A stretch of DNA of 64,000 nucleotides. Origin: Mesorhizobium escarrei (GTDB lineage: Bacteria; Pseudomonadota; Alphaproteobacteria; Rhizobiales; Rhizobiaceae). The position numbers were made by a program, and so were the translations under genes. Location: NCBI RefSeq assembly GCF_935825525.1, contig NZ_CAKXZT010000079.1:1-64000 (forward strand). Reading direction: 5' to 3'. Shown here piece after piece: positions 9,074 to 17,367 of the stretch. How positions within the stretch are numbered: position 1 is the first letter of the stretch; each line of letters starts with the position of its first letter. The notes beneath the pieces were generated by a model that worked only from the letters and a program-made list of their open reading frames with translations, did no database searches and was not told the DNA's origin.

Positions 9074-11032
9074 ATGTTCGCCAAAATCCTGATCGCCAAC
9101 CGCGGCGAGATCGCTTGCCGGGTGATCCACACGGCACGTAAGCTGGGCGTGCGCAGTGTTGCCGTCTATTCCGACGCCGACGCGGGCGCCTTGCATGTCG
9201 AGAAGGCCGACGAGGCGGTGCATATCGGCCCCTCGCCTGTCGGCGAAAGTTATCTGCGCGGCGACAGGATTGTCGCGGCGGCTTTGGCCACCGGCGCCGA
9301 AGCCATCCATCCCGGCTACGGTTTTCTGTCGGAAAACCCTGATTTCGTCGATCAGGTGACAGCGGCCGGGCTCGTCTTCATCGGCCCGTCGGCCGCCTCG
9401 ATCCGCGCCATGGGGCTGAAGGACGCGGCCAAGCGGCTGATGGAGAAGGCCGGCGTGCCGGTCGTGCCAGGCTATCACGGCGAGGCGCAGGAGATCGTGC
9501 TGCTCGCCTCCAAGGCACGCGAGATCGGCTATCCCGTGCTGATCAAGGCGCGCGCCGGTGGCGGCGGCAAGGGCATGCGGCGCGTCGAACATCCCGACGA
9601 CTTTTCCGAGGCGCTGTCGGGTGCGCGGCGCGAGGCCAAGGCCGCTTTCGGCGACGACCGCGTCCTGGTCGAGAAATATGTCGAGAAGCCGCGCCACATC
9701 GAGGTTCAGGTTTTCGGCGATATCTTCGGCAATGTCGTGCATCTCTACGAGCGCGACTGCTCGGCGCAGCGCCGCCACCAAAAGGTCATCGAGGAAGCCC
9801 CCGCCCCCGGCATGACGCCGGCATTGCGCAAGGCGATGACGGAGGCGGCGGTGAAGGCCGCCAAGGCGATCAACTATTCCGGCGCCGGCACCATCGAGTT
9901 CATCGTCGACGCCTCGCAAGGGCTGAAGGCCGACCGCTTCTGGTTCATGGAAATGAACACCCGCCTGCAGGTCGAGCACCCCGTCACCGAAATGGTCACC
10001 GGCACCGACCTGGTCGAGTGGCAGTTGCGGGTGGCGTCCGGCGAAAAGCTGCCGAAGACACAGAGTGAGATCACGCTCTCCGGACACGCCTTCGAGGCGC
10101 GCATCTATGCCGAGGACGCGGCAAAGGGTTTTTTGCCGGCGACCGGCACGCTGCATCACCTGAAGTTTCCGGATACAGCGCCCGAGGGCGCCAGCATGCG
10201 GATCGAGACCGGCGTGCGGACCGGCGATGCTATCTCGCCCTTCTACGACCCGATGATCGCCAAGGTGGTCGTGCACGGCAAGGGCAGGCAGGCGGCGCTC
10301 GGAGCCCTGGGCGCAGCTCTTTCGCAGACGGAGATCGCCGGCTCGACCGTCAACACCGCCTTTCTCGCCGCCCTCGCCGCTGACGCGGATTTTTCGGCAG
10401 GCGACGTCGACACCGGGCTGATCGACAGGCACCAGCAAGCGCTGACCGCAGTGCCGCCGCCGAGCAGCGAGATCGTCGCCGCGGCCGCGCTTGCGGCGTC
10501 CGGCGCCGAGGGTCAGGCGCCGACCCGCGATCCGTGGTCGTCGCTTGCCGGCTATGCGCATTTCCACGCGATCACGCGGCGCACGCGGCTTCGCTACGGA
10601 GAGGACGATATCCTCGCGCTTGTGTCGATGCGGCCGGACGGGCGCTTCCAAGTGGCACTGGACGCACCTTATGACAGCGCGCTTGATCTTCGCGCTGCCC
10701 GTCGCCTCGCCAGCTGGCCAGGTCATGTCACAGTCTTTTCGGGTGCTGTCGGCTACAGCTTCGCGGTGCCGGACCCGTTGGCAAAGGCCGACGAAATCGC
10801 CGCCGGCGCCGACAGCCTGCGCGCGCCGATGCCGGGTCTGGTCAAGCTGGTGCGCGCGGCAAAAGGCGAAGCCGTCATCAAGGGCCAGCCGCTTTTGATC
10901 CTGGAAGCGATGAAGATGGAGCACACGATTTCCGCCACTCATGACGGGACGATCGCCGAGATCGCAACAGAGGGCGCGCAGGTCACCGACGGGACGGTGC
11001 TGGTGCGTTTTGCCGAGGAAGCCCACAGCTGA
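9074..11032 (+). CDS. mccA: Methylcrotonyl-CoA carboxylase, biotin-carboxylase/biotin-carrier (alpha) subunit
   Basis: 652 residues from ATG 9074 (Shine-Dalgarno TGGAGGT). Domain order: biotin-carboxylase N-domain (FAKILIANRGEIACRVI), ATP-grasp (KARAGGGGKGMRRVE; EMNTRLQVEHPVTEMVTG), BC C-domain, linker, and C-terminal biotinyl domain with ILEAMKMEHT, the biotinylated lysine at about residue 614. It carboxylates biotin with ATP and bicarbonate and hands the carboxyl to MccB. Hydratase (liuC) and HMG-CoA lyase (liuE) genes, often in the same operon, are absent here. It is also called liuD. Confidence 0.93.
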   Translation: MFAKILIANRGEIACRVIHTARKLGVRSVAVYSDADAGALHVEKADEAVHIGPSPVGESYLRGDRIVAAALATGAEAIHPGYGFLSENPDFVDQVTAAGLVFIGPSAASIRAMGLKDAAKRLMEKAGVPVVPGYHGEAQEIVLLASKAREIGYPVLIKARAGGGGKGMRRVEHPDDFSEALSGARREAKAAFGDDRVLVEKYVEKPRHIEVQVFGDIFGNVVHLYERDCSAQRRHQKVIEEAPAPGMTPALRKAMTEAAVKAAKAINYSGAGTIEFIVDASQGLKADRFWFMEMNTRLQVEHPVTEMVTGTDLVEWQLRVASGEKLPKTQSEITLSGHAFEARIYAEDAAKGFLPATGTLHHLKFPDTAPEGASMRIETGVRTGDAISPFYDPMIAKVVVHGKGRQAALGALGAALSQTEIAGSTVNTAFLAALAADADFSAGDVDTGLIDRHQQALTAVPPPSSEIVAAAALAASGAEGQAPTRDPWSSLAGYAHFHAITRRTRLRYGEDDILALVSMRPDGRFQVALDAPYDSALDLRAARRLASWPGHVTVFSGAVGYSFAVPDPLAKADEIAAGADSLRAPMPGLVKLVRAAKGEAVIKGQPLLILEAMKMEHTISATHDGTIAEIATEGAQVTDGTVLVRFAEEAHS

Positions 11033-11090
11033 CCGCTGTTCATCCACGAGGCGACGTCGGAAGACACGCTCCACAAACGCATGCCCAAAA

Positions 11091-11118
11091 TGAAAATGGC
11101 CGGATCTGCCCCGGCCAT
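11091..11118 (-). terminator. Rho-independent terminator of the binding-protein gene
   Basis: Stem ATGGCCGG/CCGGCCAT (11096-11103 with 11111-11118). Read on the minus strand it is followed by a T-rich run (TTTTCATTTT). It lies 30 bases after the stop of the minus-strand gene at 11148 and also faces the end of mccA, so it may stop both. Confidence 0.7.
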
Positions 11119-11147
11119 CTCCGATAATCGCTAGGCGACGCCAGCCA

Positions 11148-12269
11148 TTACGGCTTGATCGGCGCGTATTTGCCGTCGTGCCACTGGTTGATGTCGTAGC
11201 TGACATTCTTGAGGTCGCCCTTTTCATCGAAAGTGACAGGGCCGACGACGGTGCTGATCGGCTCACCGTTCTTCAACGCTTCGGCAACCTTGGCCGGGTC
11301 GTCGCTGCCGGCGCGCTTGATACCCTCGGCAAAGGCCTGGATCACGGCATAGGAGAACAGCGTAAAGCCCTCGGGCACGAAGCCGCCCGCCTTGATCTTT
11401 TCGATAGCCTGCTTGGCTTCGGGCTTCGCCTGCGGATCCGACGGGAAGACGAACATGGTGCCTTCGCCGGCCGGGCCGGCAACCTGCCAGAATTCCGGCG
11501 TGGCAATCGAGTCCGGCATGATCAGCTGGAACTTGAAGTTCTGTTCCGCCGACTGGCGAAGGATGAGGCCGGCCTCTGGGTGGTAGCCGCCGAAATAGAC
11601 CACATCCGCCTTCAGCTCCTTGAGCTTGGTGACAAGCGCCGAGTAGTCCTTTTCGCCGGCGTTGATGCCCTCGTAGAGGATCTCTTTGAGACCGTTCTGG
11701 TTCATCGTTGCCTTGACGGCGTCGGCCACGCCCTGCCCATAGGCGCTCTTGTCATGCATGATGACGACCTTCTTGCCGGCGTATTTCTTGGCGATCCATG
11801 GACCGATGAAGGCGCCTTGCGCATCGTCGCGCGTGTAAAGGCGCATGATCGTCGGCCAGCCGGCTTTCGCCGCCGCGTCCGTCAGCTCTGGGTTCGACGA
11901 AGCCGGACTCATCATCAGCGCACCGGCTTCGGCATAGACGGCCGAGGCCGGGATGCTCGAGCCCGAGCAGGCATGGCCATCGATGAACTTGACGCCGTTG
12001 GCGACGATGCGGTTGGCGACCGAAACCGCCTGCTTCGGATCGCACTGGTCATCCTGGACGTCGAGCTTGATCTGGCGGCCGTCGACGCCGCCGGCGGCGT
12101 TGATCGCATCGGCGGCGGCTTGCGCGCCCTGCTTGAACTGATCGCCGATGGTGGCAAGCTGTCCCGTCATCGGTCCGACCACCGAAAAGGTGATGTCTTC
12201 GGCGATGGCAACCGGCGCACTCATCACCAGGCCGACGATGGCCGCGCTCAAAATAACCAACTTTTTCAT
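11148..12269 (-). CDS. Branched-chain amino acid ABC transporter, periplasmic binding protein (LivJ/LivK type)
   Basis: 373 residues from ATG 12269. The signal peptide (KKLVILSAAIVGLVMSAPVAIA, cleaved before EDITF) shows export to the periplasm. The type I periplasmic-binding fold of the leucine-binding group is evident: VVGPMTGQLATIGDQFKQGA, then AINAAGGVDGRQI, VKFIDGHACSGSSIPAS and VYFGGYHPEAG. It delivers Leu/Ile/Val or similar ligands to a LivHMGF permease encoded elsewhere. Convergence with the leucine-degradation genes is suggestive, but the ligand is not proven. It is transcribed alone. Confidence 0.9.
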   Translation of the reverse strand: MKKLVILSAAIVGLVMSAPVAIAEDITFSVVGPMTGQLATIGDQFKQGAQAAADAINAAGGVDGRQIKLDVQDDQCDPKQAVSVANRIVANGVKFIDGHACSGSSIPASAVYAEAGALMMSPASSNPELTDAAAKAGWPTIMRLYTRDDAQGAFIGPWIAKKYAGKKVVIMHDKSAYGQGVADAVKATMNQNGLKEILYEGINAGEKDYSALVTKLKELKADVVYFGGYHPEAGLILRQSAEQNFKFQLIMPDSIATPEFWQVAGPAGEGTMFVFPSDPQAKPEAKQAIEKIKAGGFVPEGFTLFSYAVIQAFAEGIKRAGSDDPAKVAEALKNGEPISTVVGPVTFDEKGDLKNVSYDINQWHDGKYAPIKP

Positions 12270-12406
12270 GGCGATACAACTCCTCCACTCGCGCACGGCC
12301 GCTTCGGCCGCGCCTCTTCCAGAATAGGTGGGAGAATTTCACCCCTCGCCAAGCCTGTCTAGGCGCATCGGCGGCACTCGATTGGGCCTGCCGCCTTTCT
12401 GTTTGA

Positions 12407-12449
12407 CATGATCTTTTTCCAAAAACCGGTTTCCACTTTTGGGATCATG
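12407..12449. repeat. Dispersed rhizobial palindromic repeat (CATGATC...GATCATG)
   Basis: CATGATC at 12407-12413 and GATCATG at 12443-12449 enclose CCAAAAACCGG/TTTCCACTTTTGG. This is the short intergenic repeat widely seen in Mesorhizobium and Rhizobium. A degenerate relative lies between groES and groEL at 48172-48216. The surrounding gap 12270-12748 holds no gene I can support. Confidence 0.7.
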
Positions 12450-12610
12450 GTCCGAAGACGCAAAAGCCGCGCCGGCCTTGTTCCGGCCGGTCGCGGCATT
12501 TGTCGATCGAACAATCCCGAACGCTCCCACGCGCGCCCCGAAAACCGCTCGCCTTCCCTGTCCGTCGCGCAGCTTGGCCGTATCCGGTCTGCAGCGTTCT
12601 TGTCATTGTT

Positions 12611-12668
12611 GGTCCGGCCGTCTTGCGCGGCCTTGGTCTTGCCGGTCCGGCCGTCTTGCGCGGCCTTG
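12611..12668. repeat. 33-bp period tandem repeat
   Basis: GGTCCGGCCGTCTTGCGCGG, then CCTTG, is present at 12611-12635 and again exactly at 12644-12668, separated by GTCTTGCC. Each unit is itself nearly palindromic (CCGGCCG...GCGCGGCC). A nearby GATGAAC/GATGAACT motif also recurs three times at 12698-12740. The function is unknown; it may have arisen by slippage. Confidence 0.6.
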
Positions 12669-12748
12669 AAGCGTCCCTGTCAGTGATCTCAATGCCTGAT
12701 GAACGAAGAGGCCCGATGAACTGAGGGCCTGATGAACTCAGGTCAGAC

Positions 12749-13015
12749 TTAGTGCATCGTCATCCATTCGCGGGCTTCGCGCAACGCCCTGGCGATCTCG
12801 ACCTTCGACATGGCCGCCGACAGTTCCGAGCGCAGTTCCGCTGCCCGGACCGAGCCCTTGATCGCAGCGATGTTGAACCATTTGTGGGCGGCGACGACAT
12901 CGGTCTCGCAATCGCGGCCGGTCGCATACATCATGCCCAGTTCGAAAAGAATGTCGGCCTGGGCAGTTGCCCCCATGGCGCCGAAGCCGGCTTCAGGCAT
13001 TTCAAAACGTGCCAT
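12749..13015 (-). CDS. Small Sel1-repeat protein
   Basis: 88 residues from ATG 13015. One Sel1-like repeat is clear: ILFELGMMYATGRDCETDVV, then AAHKWFNIAAIKGS (about residues 25-58), with the usual G-x-G and AxxWF pattern, followed by a helical charged tail. Sel1 repeats are protein-protein interaction modules. It stands alone between repeat-rich intergenic segments. The partner is unknown and there is no signal peptide, so it should be cytosolic. Confidence 0.75.
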   Translation of the reverse strand: MARFEMPEAGFGAMGATAQADILFELGMMYATGRDCETDVVAAHKWFNIAAIKGSVRAAELRSELSAAMSKVEIARALREAREWMTMH

Positions 13016-13477
13016 TTCAATCCCCTGTTCTAGCCCCTGTCAGGCTCCCGAGAGCTGCGTCGTTCTGTCCCTTGGAGACCCTTGGGGCGGCCGCTCTTTC
13101 GATGCTTTCGAGAATGAACCGAAGGCTTGAATCCGTCGTTAAACGTCGTGCTTAATTTGAGGAAAACAAAGCTAAAACAAGAGGTAAACGCGGAAATTCA
13201 TTAACGATGCAAAACCAGCAATTGCGCCGGTTTGGGCTAAAATTGACGAAAATTTGCGAGGCGAAAATCAAGACTCCGCTAACCACGGGAGACAAAGCCA
13301 GCACGCAAGGCGTTTCATTTCTCGCTGACCAGACCGCTTCGGGCGGCCGGAAAATCCCGAAGTCTTCCGCAGCGGCACCGCTTTTGTTTTGCCGGGAGGT
13401 GGATTAGCTTACGTTTGCGTAAGAGGCAGACTGGCGGGGCGCAACATCCGTCCGGATGTCCCACAGGGAGGAGAAAC
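13016..13477. other. Intergenic region without a supported gene
   Basis: About 460 bases, more A+T-rich than its surroundings (13150-13280). It must hold the promoters of the Sel1 gene (leftward) and the secreted protein at 13478 (rightward). The short open frames here lack a ribosome-binding site or recognisable composition. I see no RNA gene. Confidence 0.5.
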
Positions 13478-13822
13478 ATGTTTCGCAAAATCAGCATGGC
13501 CGTTGCGGCCACATTGATCATGGCCGGCACGGCTTGGGCCGACCCGATCGAAGGCAACTGGAAAACGCAAGCCGGTTCGACCGCCGCCATCGCGGGCGGC
13601 GGCGGCGCATTTTCCATCACGCTCAAATCTGGCAAGTTTGCCGGCAAGCGCATCGGTTCGTTCAAGGTGTCCGGCGCCAACAAATATACTGGGACGATAA
13701 CCGACCCGGAGACCGACAAGACCTATTCGGGCAAGGCCTCGGTCTCAGGCGCTTCGCTCAAGATGAGCGGCTGCGTACTCGGCGGGCTGATCTGTAGGAG
13801 CCAGACCTGGCACAAGCTCTGA
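13478..13822 (+). CDS. Secreted DUF2147-like protein
   Basis: 114 residues from ATG 13478, with Shine-Dalgarno GGGAGGAG six bases upstream. The signal peptide runs to about residue 22 (VAATLIMAGTAWA, before DPIEGNW). The mature domain begins D-P-I-E-G-N-W-K and ends with the paired cysteines SGCVLGGLICRSQTWHKL, the usual framing of DUF2147 periplasmic beta-barrel-like domains, though shorter. The function of the family is not established. It is a single gene closed by the terminator at 13845. Confidence 0.75.
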   Translation: MFRKISMAVAATLIMAGTAWADPIEGNWKTQAGSTAAIAGGGGAFSITLKSGKFAGKRIGSFKVSGANKYTGTITDPETDKTYSGKASVSGASLKMSGCVLGGLICRSQTWHKL

Positions 13823-13844
13823 TCGTTTCGACTGCACCAAAATG

Positions 13845-13873
13845 AAAACGGGGCCGCGAAGGCCCCGTTTTTG
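13845..13873 (+). terminator. Rho-independent terminator
   Basis: Stem ACGGGGCC/GGCCCCGT with a short GCGAA loop, preceded by AAAA and followed by TTTTTG. It lies 22 bases after the stop of the DUF2147-like gene and could act on both strands. Confidence 0.85.
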
Positions 13874-14106
13874 TTCGCGCCTCTGTGTTTGGGCCACCGA
13901 TCGATCGCGCGGGCTGCGCCTACTGCGCCCTAACAGCAATTTTTGCGCATCCTTCGTCCCCTGTCGGCGAGATTTGGGTCGGCAAGATTTGGTGGACGGT
14001 TGGCAGCCGGCACTCCGTCTAAATTTGAACCGCAGATGAACGCCGGCATCAGAACCGGTTCAGTTGCATCAGGGCATTCTCATGCGTGTTGAAGGAGAAC
14101 CACGCC

Positions 14107-14256
14107 ATGTTCGCCCGCCGCTTCACCATCGTCTGCCTGCTGATGAGCCTGTTCGGCATGTCGTTCGCCATCCTGGTTGCCGAGGGGCGCCCGGCCCGCA
14201 ACTGGGACCAGGCCAATTCCTGCCGGTTCGGTTGCCCGAGCCACCTTCGCCATTGA
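14107..14256 (+). CDS. Very small membrane or secreted protein
   Basis: 49 residues from ATG 14107, with a GAAGGAGAACC Shine-Dalgarno. The N-terminus RRFTIVCLLMSLFGMSFAIL is a signal peptide or single membrane helix. The tail RNWDQANSCRFGCPSHLRH has two cysteines. It has the same design as the next small gene (14292) and the two may form a pair. No family is recognised; coding is inferred from the good ribosome-binding site and the signal-like start. Confidence 0.45.
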   Translation: MFARRFTIVCLLMSLFGMSFAILVAEGRPARNWDQANSCRFGCPSHLRH

Positions 14257-14291
14257 CGCCGACAAAAACCCTCAGAGAGAAGCAACAAGCC

Positions 14292-14486
14292 ATGAACCGC
14301 ATCGTCGCCAACGCCCTCAACACCCTTCGGCTTGTGCCGCGGGCGACGCTCATCCTGATGGTTCTTGCAGCGCCGGTTCTGGCCGTGCCCACGATGCGCG
14401 CCGATGCCGACTTGATGATCGAAGCGCCAGCGCTGAAGAAGACCGGCGTCGGGTTTGTGCTGTTGGTCAGCCTGCGGCGTGGTTAG
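14292..14486 (+). CDS. Small signal-peptide protein, unknown
   Basis: 64 residues from ATG 14292, with AGAGAGAAGC upstream. A hydrophobic segment (RATLILMVLAAPVLAVP) near residues 18-34 looks like a signal sequence with a cleavage site at AVP or TMRA. The tail contains DADLMIEAPALKKTGVG. It lies 35 bases after the preceding small gene and 86 before AMP nucleosidase. Family unknown. Confidence 0.45.
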   Translation: MNRIVANALNTLRLVPRATLILMVLAAPVLAVPTMRADADLMIEAPALKKTGVGFVLLVSLRRG

Positions 14487-14572
14487 GCAATCTGCCTTCA
14501 TCGAAACCATTCAAAATAAAAACGACCCTTCGGCCCCCTCCCAACCGCATCTCCAAGCCTCTATATTGGGTC

Positions 14573-16075
14573 ATGGAAAAGCGAATCTATCCCCAAGCCA
14601 TAGACTCAGTCGTGATGCCGGAGCCGTTTGGCCGGCAGATCTTCAATGATGCAGGAAAGGCCGTCGCGGCCTTGCAGGCGCTCTACGACCGCAACACCAA
14701 ATTCCTGCGCGATTCGTTTACGGCGCTCGCCGCAGGCGGCAACAACAACAAGCGCTACCGGGCGTTTTATCCGGAGGTCGGTGTCACCACGACTTCGTTC
14801 ACCCAGATCGACTCGCGGCAGGCTTACGGCCATATGCCGACGCCCGGGCATTTCTCGACCACCATAACCCAGCCCGCCCTTTTCGAACGCTATCTCATCG
14901 AACAGCTTCGCCTGATCATGCGCAATCACGGCGTTCCGGTCACGGTTTCAGAATCGACGACGCCCATTCCGCTGCATTTCGCGTTCCTGGAAGGCTCCCA
15001 TGTCGACGGCGCGGCAGCCGAGCGCATCAGGCGGCCGATCCGTGACCTGTTCGACGTGCCGGATCTCGACGGCACCGACGACCAGATCGCCAACGGCACG
15101 TTCGAAGTTGCGCTAGGCGAAGCCAGGCCATTGGCGGCGTTCACGGCGCAACGCATCGACTACTCGCTGCACCGGATGTCGCACTACACGGCGACCAGTC
15201 CCCAGCATTTCCAGAATTTCGTGCTGTTCACCAATTACCAGTTCTACATCGACGAATTCGTCGCCCGTGCGCACGATCTGATGGCGAAAGGCGGCGGCGG
15301 ATACGTCGAATTCGTCGAACCGGGAAACGTCGTCACCAAGGCTGGACAGAGCGCGCCCAGCCATGGCGTGGCGCCGCTTCGCCTGCCGCAGATGCCGGCC
15401 TATCATCTGAAGAAGCCGAACCATGGCGGCATCACCATGGTCAATATCGGAGTCGGCCCCTCAAACGCCAAGACGATCACCGACCACATAGCGGTGCTCA
15501 GGCCGCATGCCTGGGTGATGCTCGGCCATTGCGCCGGCCTGCGCAACAGCCAGGCGCTGGGCGACTATGTGCTGGCGCATGCCTATGTGCGGGAAGATCA
15601 TGTTCTGGACGACGACCTTCCGGTCTGGGTGCCGATCCCGCCGCTGGCCGAAATCCAGGTGGCGCTGCAGGAGGCAGTCGCCGAAGTCACCGGCCTTTCC
15701 GGCTATGACCTCAAGCGTATCATGCGCACTGGCACCGTTGCCACCATCGACAACCGCAACTGGGAGTTGCGCGACCAGCGTGGGCCGGTGCAGCGGCTGT
15801 CGCAATCACGGGCGATCGCGCTCGACATGGAGTCGGCGACGATCGCCGCCAATGGCTTCCGCTTCCGCGTACCCTACGGTACGCTGCTTTGCGTCTCCGA
15901 CAAGCCCCTGCATGGCGAATTGAAGCTGCCAGGCATGGCGACCGAATTCTACAAGCGGCAGGTGGCACAGCATTTGACCATCGGCATCAGAGCGATGGAA
16001 AAACTGGCCGAGATGCCGATGGAACGGTTGCATTCGCGCAAGCTCAGAAGCTTTTCGGAGACGGCGTTCCAGTAG
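14573..16075 (+). CDS. amn: AMP nucleosidase
   Basis: 500 residues from ATG 14573, the normal size (about 484-500). It hydrolyses AMP to adenine and ribose 5-phosphate and so adjusts the adenylate pool. The N-terminal AMN domain covers about residues 10-190. The C-terminal nucleoside-phosphorylase-like domain includes VNIGVGPSNAKTITDHIAVL, HAWVMLGHCAGLRNSQ and IALDMESATIAANGFRFRVP, the last with the ME-S ribose-binding motif. It is cytosolic and probably its own transcription unit. Starts further upstream would run through the small secreted frame and are unlikely. Confidence 0.93.
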   Translation: MEKRIYPQAIDSVVMPEPFGRQIFNDAGKAVAALQALYDRNTKFLRDSFTALAAGGNNNKRYRAFYPEVGVTTTSFTQIDSRQAYGHMPTPGHFSTTITQPALFERYLIEQLRLIMRNHGVPVTVSESTTPIPLHFAFLEGSHVDGAAAERIRRPIRDLFDVPDLDGTDDQIANGTFEVALGEARPLAAFTAQRIDYSLHRMSHYTATSPQHFQNFVLFTNYQFYIDEFVARAHDLMAKGGGGYVEFVEPGNVVTKAGQSAPSHGVAPLRLPQMPAYHLKKPNHGGITMVNIGVGPSNAKTITDHIAVLRPHAWVMLGHCAGLRNSQALGDYVLAHAYVREDHVLDDDLPVWVPIPPLAEIQVALQEAVAEVTGLSGYDLKRIMRTGTVATIDNRNWELRDQRGPVQRLSQSRAIALDMESATIAANGFRFRVPYGTLLCVSDKPLHGELKLPGMATEFYKRQVAQHLTIGIRAMEKLAEMPMERLHSRKLRSFSETAFQ

Positions 16076-16163
16076 CACCGCTCGGCCTGCGACCTTGGCA
16101 ACAGCGCGGCAGAGCATCTCGTAAGCTTGATTTGGGCTGCATTTCTGCCGATAAGCAAAGTAG

Positions 16164-17243
16164 ATGGCACGCGCTCGAAAGATGATAATGTCGGCGGCAT
16201 TCGTAGCAATGCTCGTCTTCTCGTTTGCGCTGGTGGCCGGGTTTTTCGGAACGCTGCATCCGGCCTTCGATTCCTTCGCTCATTTCCGCGTCCATCTTGC
16301 CGTGCTGATGGCGCTTTGCGCGCTGCCGCTGCTGGCGACCTCGTTTCGCCTGCAGGCGGCCACGGCGCTGCTCTTTGCGGTGGCTGCCTTTGCCACCACC
16401 TCGGACGCCCTGTCGGTGCCCCGCCTGTGGCCGGTCCAGGCAGCCTACGAAGCCGAGGCCGGCGACCAATCGGTCTACCCCGGTGATCACGCGGTCCACC
16501 CCGGTGACCAAGCGGTCTACCGCCTGCTGCAGATGAACCTGCGGTTCAACAATCCAACGCCTGAAAAAGTACTGTCGCTGATCGGCCGGACCCAGCCTGA
16601 TGTGATCACGCTCAACGAGGTGTCCGACATGTGGAAGGCGAAGCTTGGCCTTCTCGCCAGCGCCTACCCCCACCGGATCCTCTGCCCCTACCCCAATGGC
16701 GTGTTCGGCGTTGCGCTGCTGTCCAGACGGCCGTTTGCCGCCACCACGCAACCGCGCTGCGATGGCCGCGGCGCGATGGCCATGGCGACGGTCGATTTCG
16801 GCGGAACCGACGTCGACGTCGCCGCCTTGCACCTCACCTGGCCATGGCCGCGCAACCAGCCACGGCAGATCGGCGGATTGTCGGGGGAGTTCGCCTCGCT
16901 CGGCGAGACATCGATCATGGCATGCGACTGCAATGCCGTGCCGTGGAGCGCCGCCGTCCGGCGCGTCGCAAGTCTTGGCAAGCTGACCGTGGCGCCTTCG
17001 CCGGGGCCGACCTGGCTCCCTATCAAGCTGCCGGAATTCCTGCGCTTCGCCGGCCTGCCGATCGACCTTGTTTTCAGCAAGGGCGCGGTTCTCATCCATT
17101 CGGTGTCGGGGCTGGAAAACACCGGCTCCGACCATCTTCCGGTGATGGTGGAGTTCTCGCTCAGGCCGGAACAGAAGAAGCCGGTCGACGAACACGAAAC
17201 CGCGACGGCATCTGTGAGACAGAACGGCAGGACCCGAAGCTGA
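16164..17243 (+). CDS. Membrane-anchored endonuclease/exonuclease/phosphatase family protein
   Basis: 359 residues from ATG 16164. Two to three N-terminal membrane helices (about residues 8-30, 40-58 and 62-80) precede an EEP domain facing the periplasm. EEP motifs: LLQMNLRFNN, PDVITLNEVSD (metal-binding Glu), ACDCNAVPWS (Asp/Asn) and TGSDHLPVMVEF (catalytic Asp-His). Such proteins are phosphodiesterases or nucleases of unknown substrate. The linker at about residues 100-120 is made of three 7-residue repeats (GDQSVYP, GDHAVHP, GDQAVYR; 16461-16523). Confidence 0.85.
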   Translation: MARARKMIMSAAFVAMLVFSFALVAGFFGTLHPAFDSFAHFRVHLAVLMALCALPLLATSFRLQAATALLFAVAAFATTSDALSVPRLWPVQAAYEAEAGDQSVYPGDHAVHPGDQAVYRLLQMNLRFNNPTPEKVLSLIGRTQPDVITLNEVSDMWKAKLGLLASAYPHRILCPYPNGVFGVALLSRRPFAATTQPRCDGRGAMAMATVDFGGTDVDVAALHLTWPWPRNQPRQIGGLSGEFASLGETSIMACDCNAVPWSAAVRRVASLGKLTVAPSPGPTWLPIKLPEFLRFAGLPIDLVFSKGAVLIHSVSGLENTGSDHLPVMVEFSLRPEQKKPVDEHETATASVRQNGRTRS

Positions 17244-17246
17244 GCC

Positions 17247-17367
17247 CCTAAAGCGCGTCGGGCCGCATGGATTCATGCGACGCGCTTTAAGTTCTTGGTT
17301 TCATGCATGTCGTTACCGCAAAACCGCTGCGCACCCTCGAGGGCATGCTTTTGCGCGACATGCATTA
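17247..17367. repeat. Dispersed palindromic element, copy 1
   Basis: The element begins CCTAAAGCGCGTCG, pairs with CGACGCGCTTTAA 30 bases on, and continues through TTCATGCATGTCGTTACCGC, then AAAACCGC, GCACCCTCGAGGGC and GCATGCTTTTGCGCGACATG, then CATTA. Near-identical copies lie at 40506-40639 and 62149-62305. It contains two nested hairpins (AAGCGCGTCG/CGACGCGCTT and CGCAAAA/TTTTGCG). Its last bases supply the stop codon of the DUF922 gene. Confidence 0.85.

Noticed and set aside
8969..11266. Long open frame (about 765 codons) on the minus strand across mccA
   Set aside because: It is antisense to a clear biotin carboxylase in GC-rich DNA where opposite-strand frames stay open by codon bias; its composition (His, Arg, Gly, Asp rich) is that of a shadow frame.
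13207..13407. 66-codon frame upstream of the DUF2147-like gene
   Set aside because: No Shine-Dalgarno, no signal peptide or domain, and it lies in an A+T-richer promoter region.
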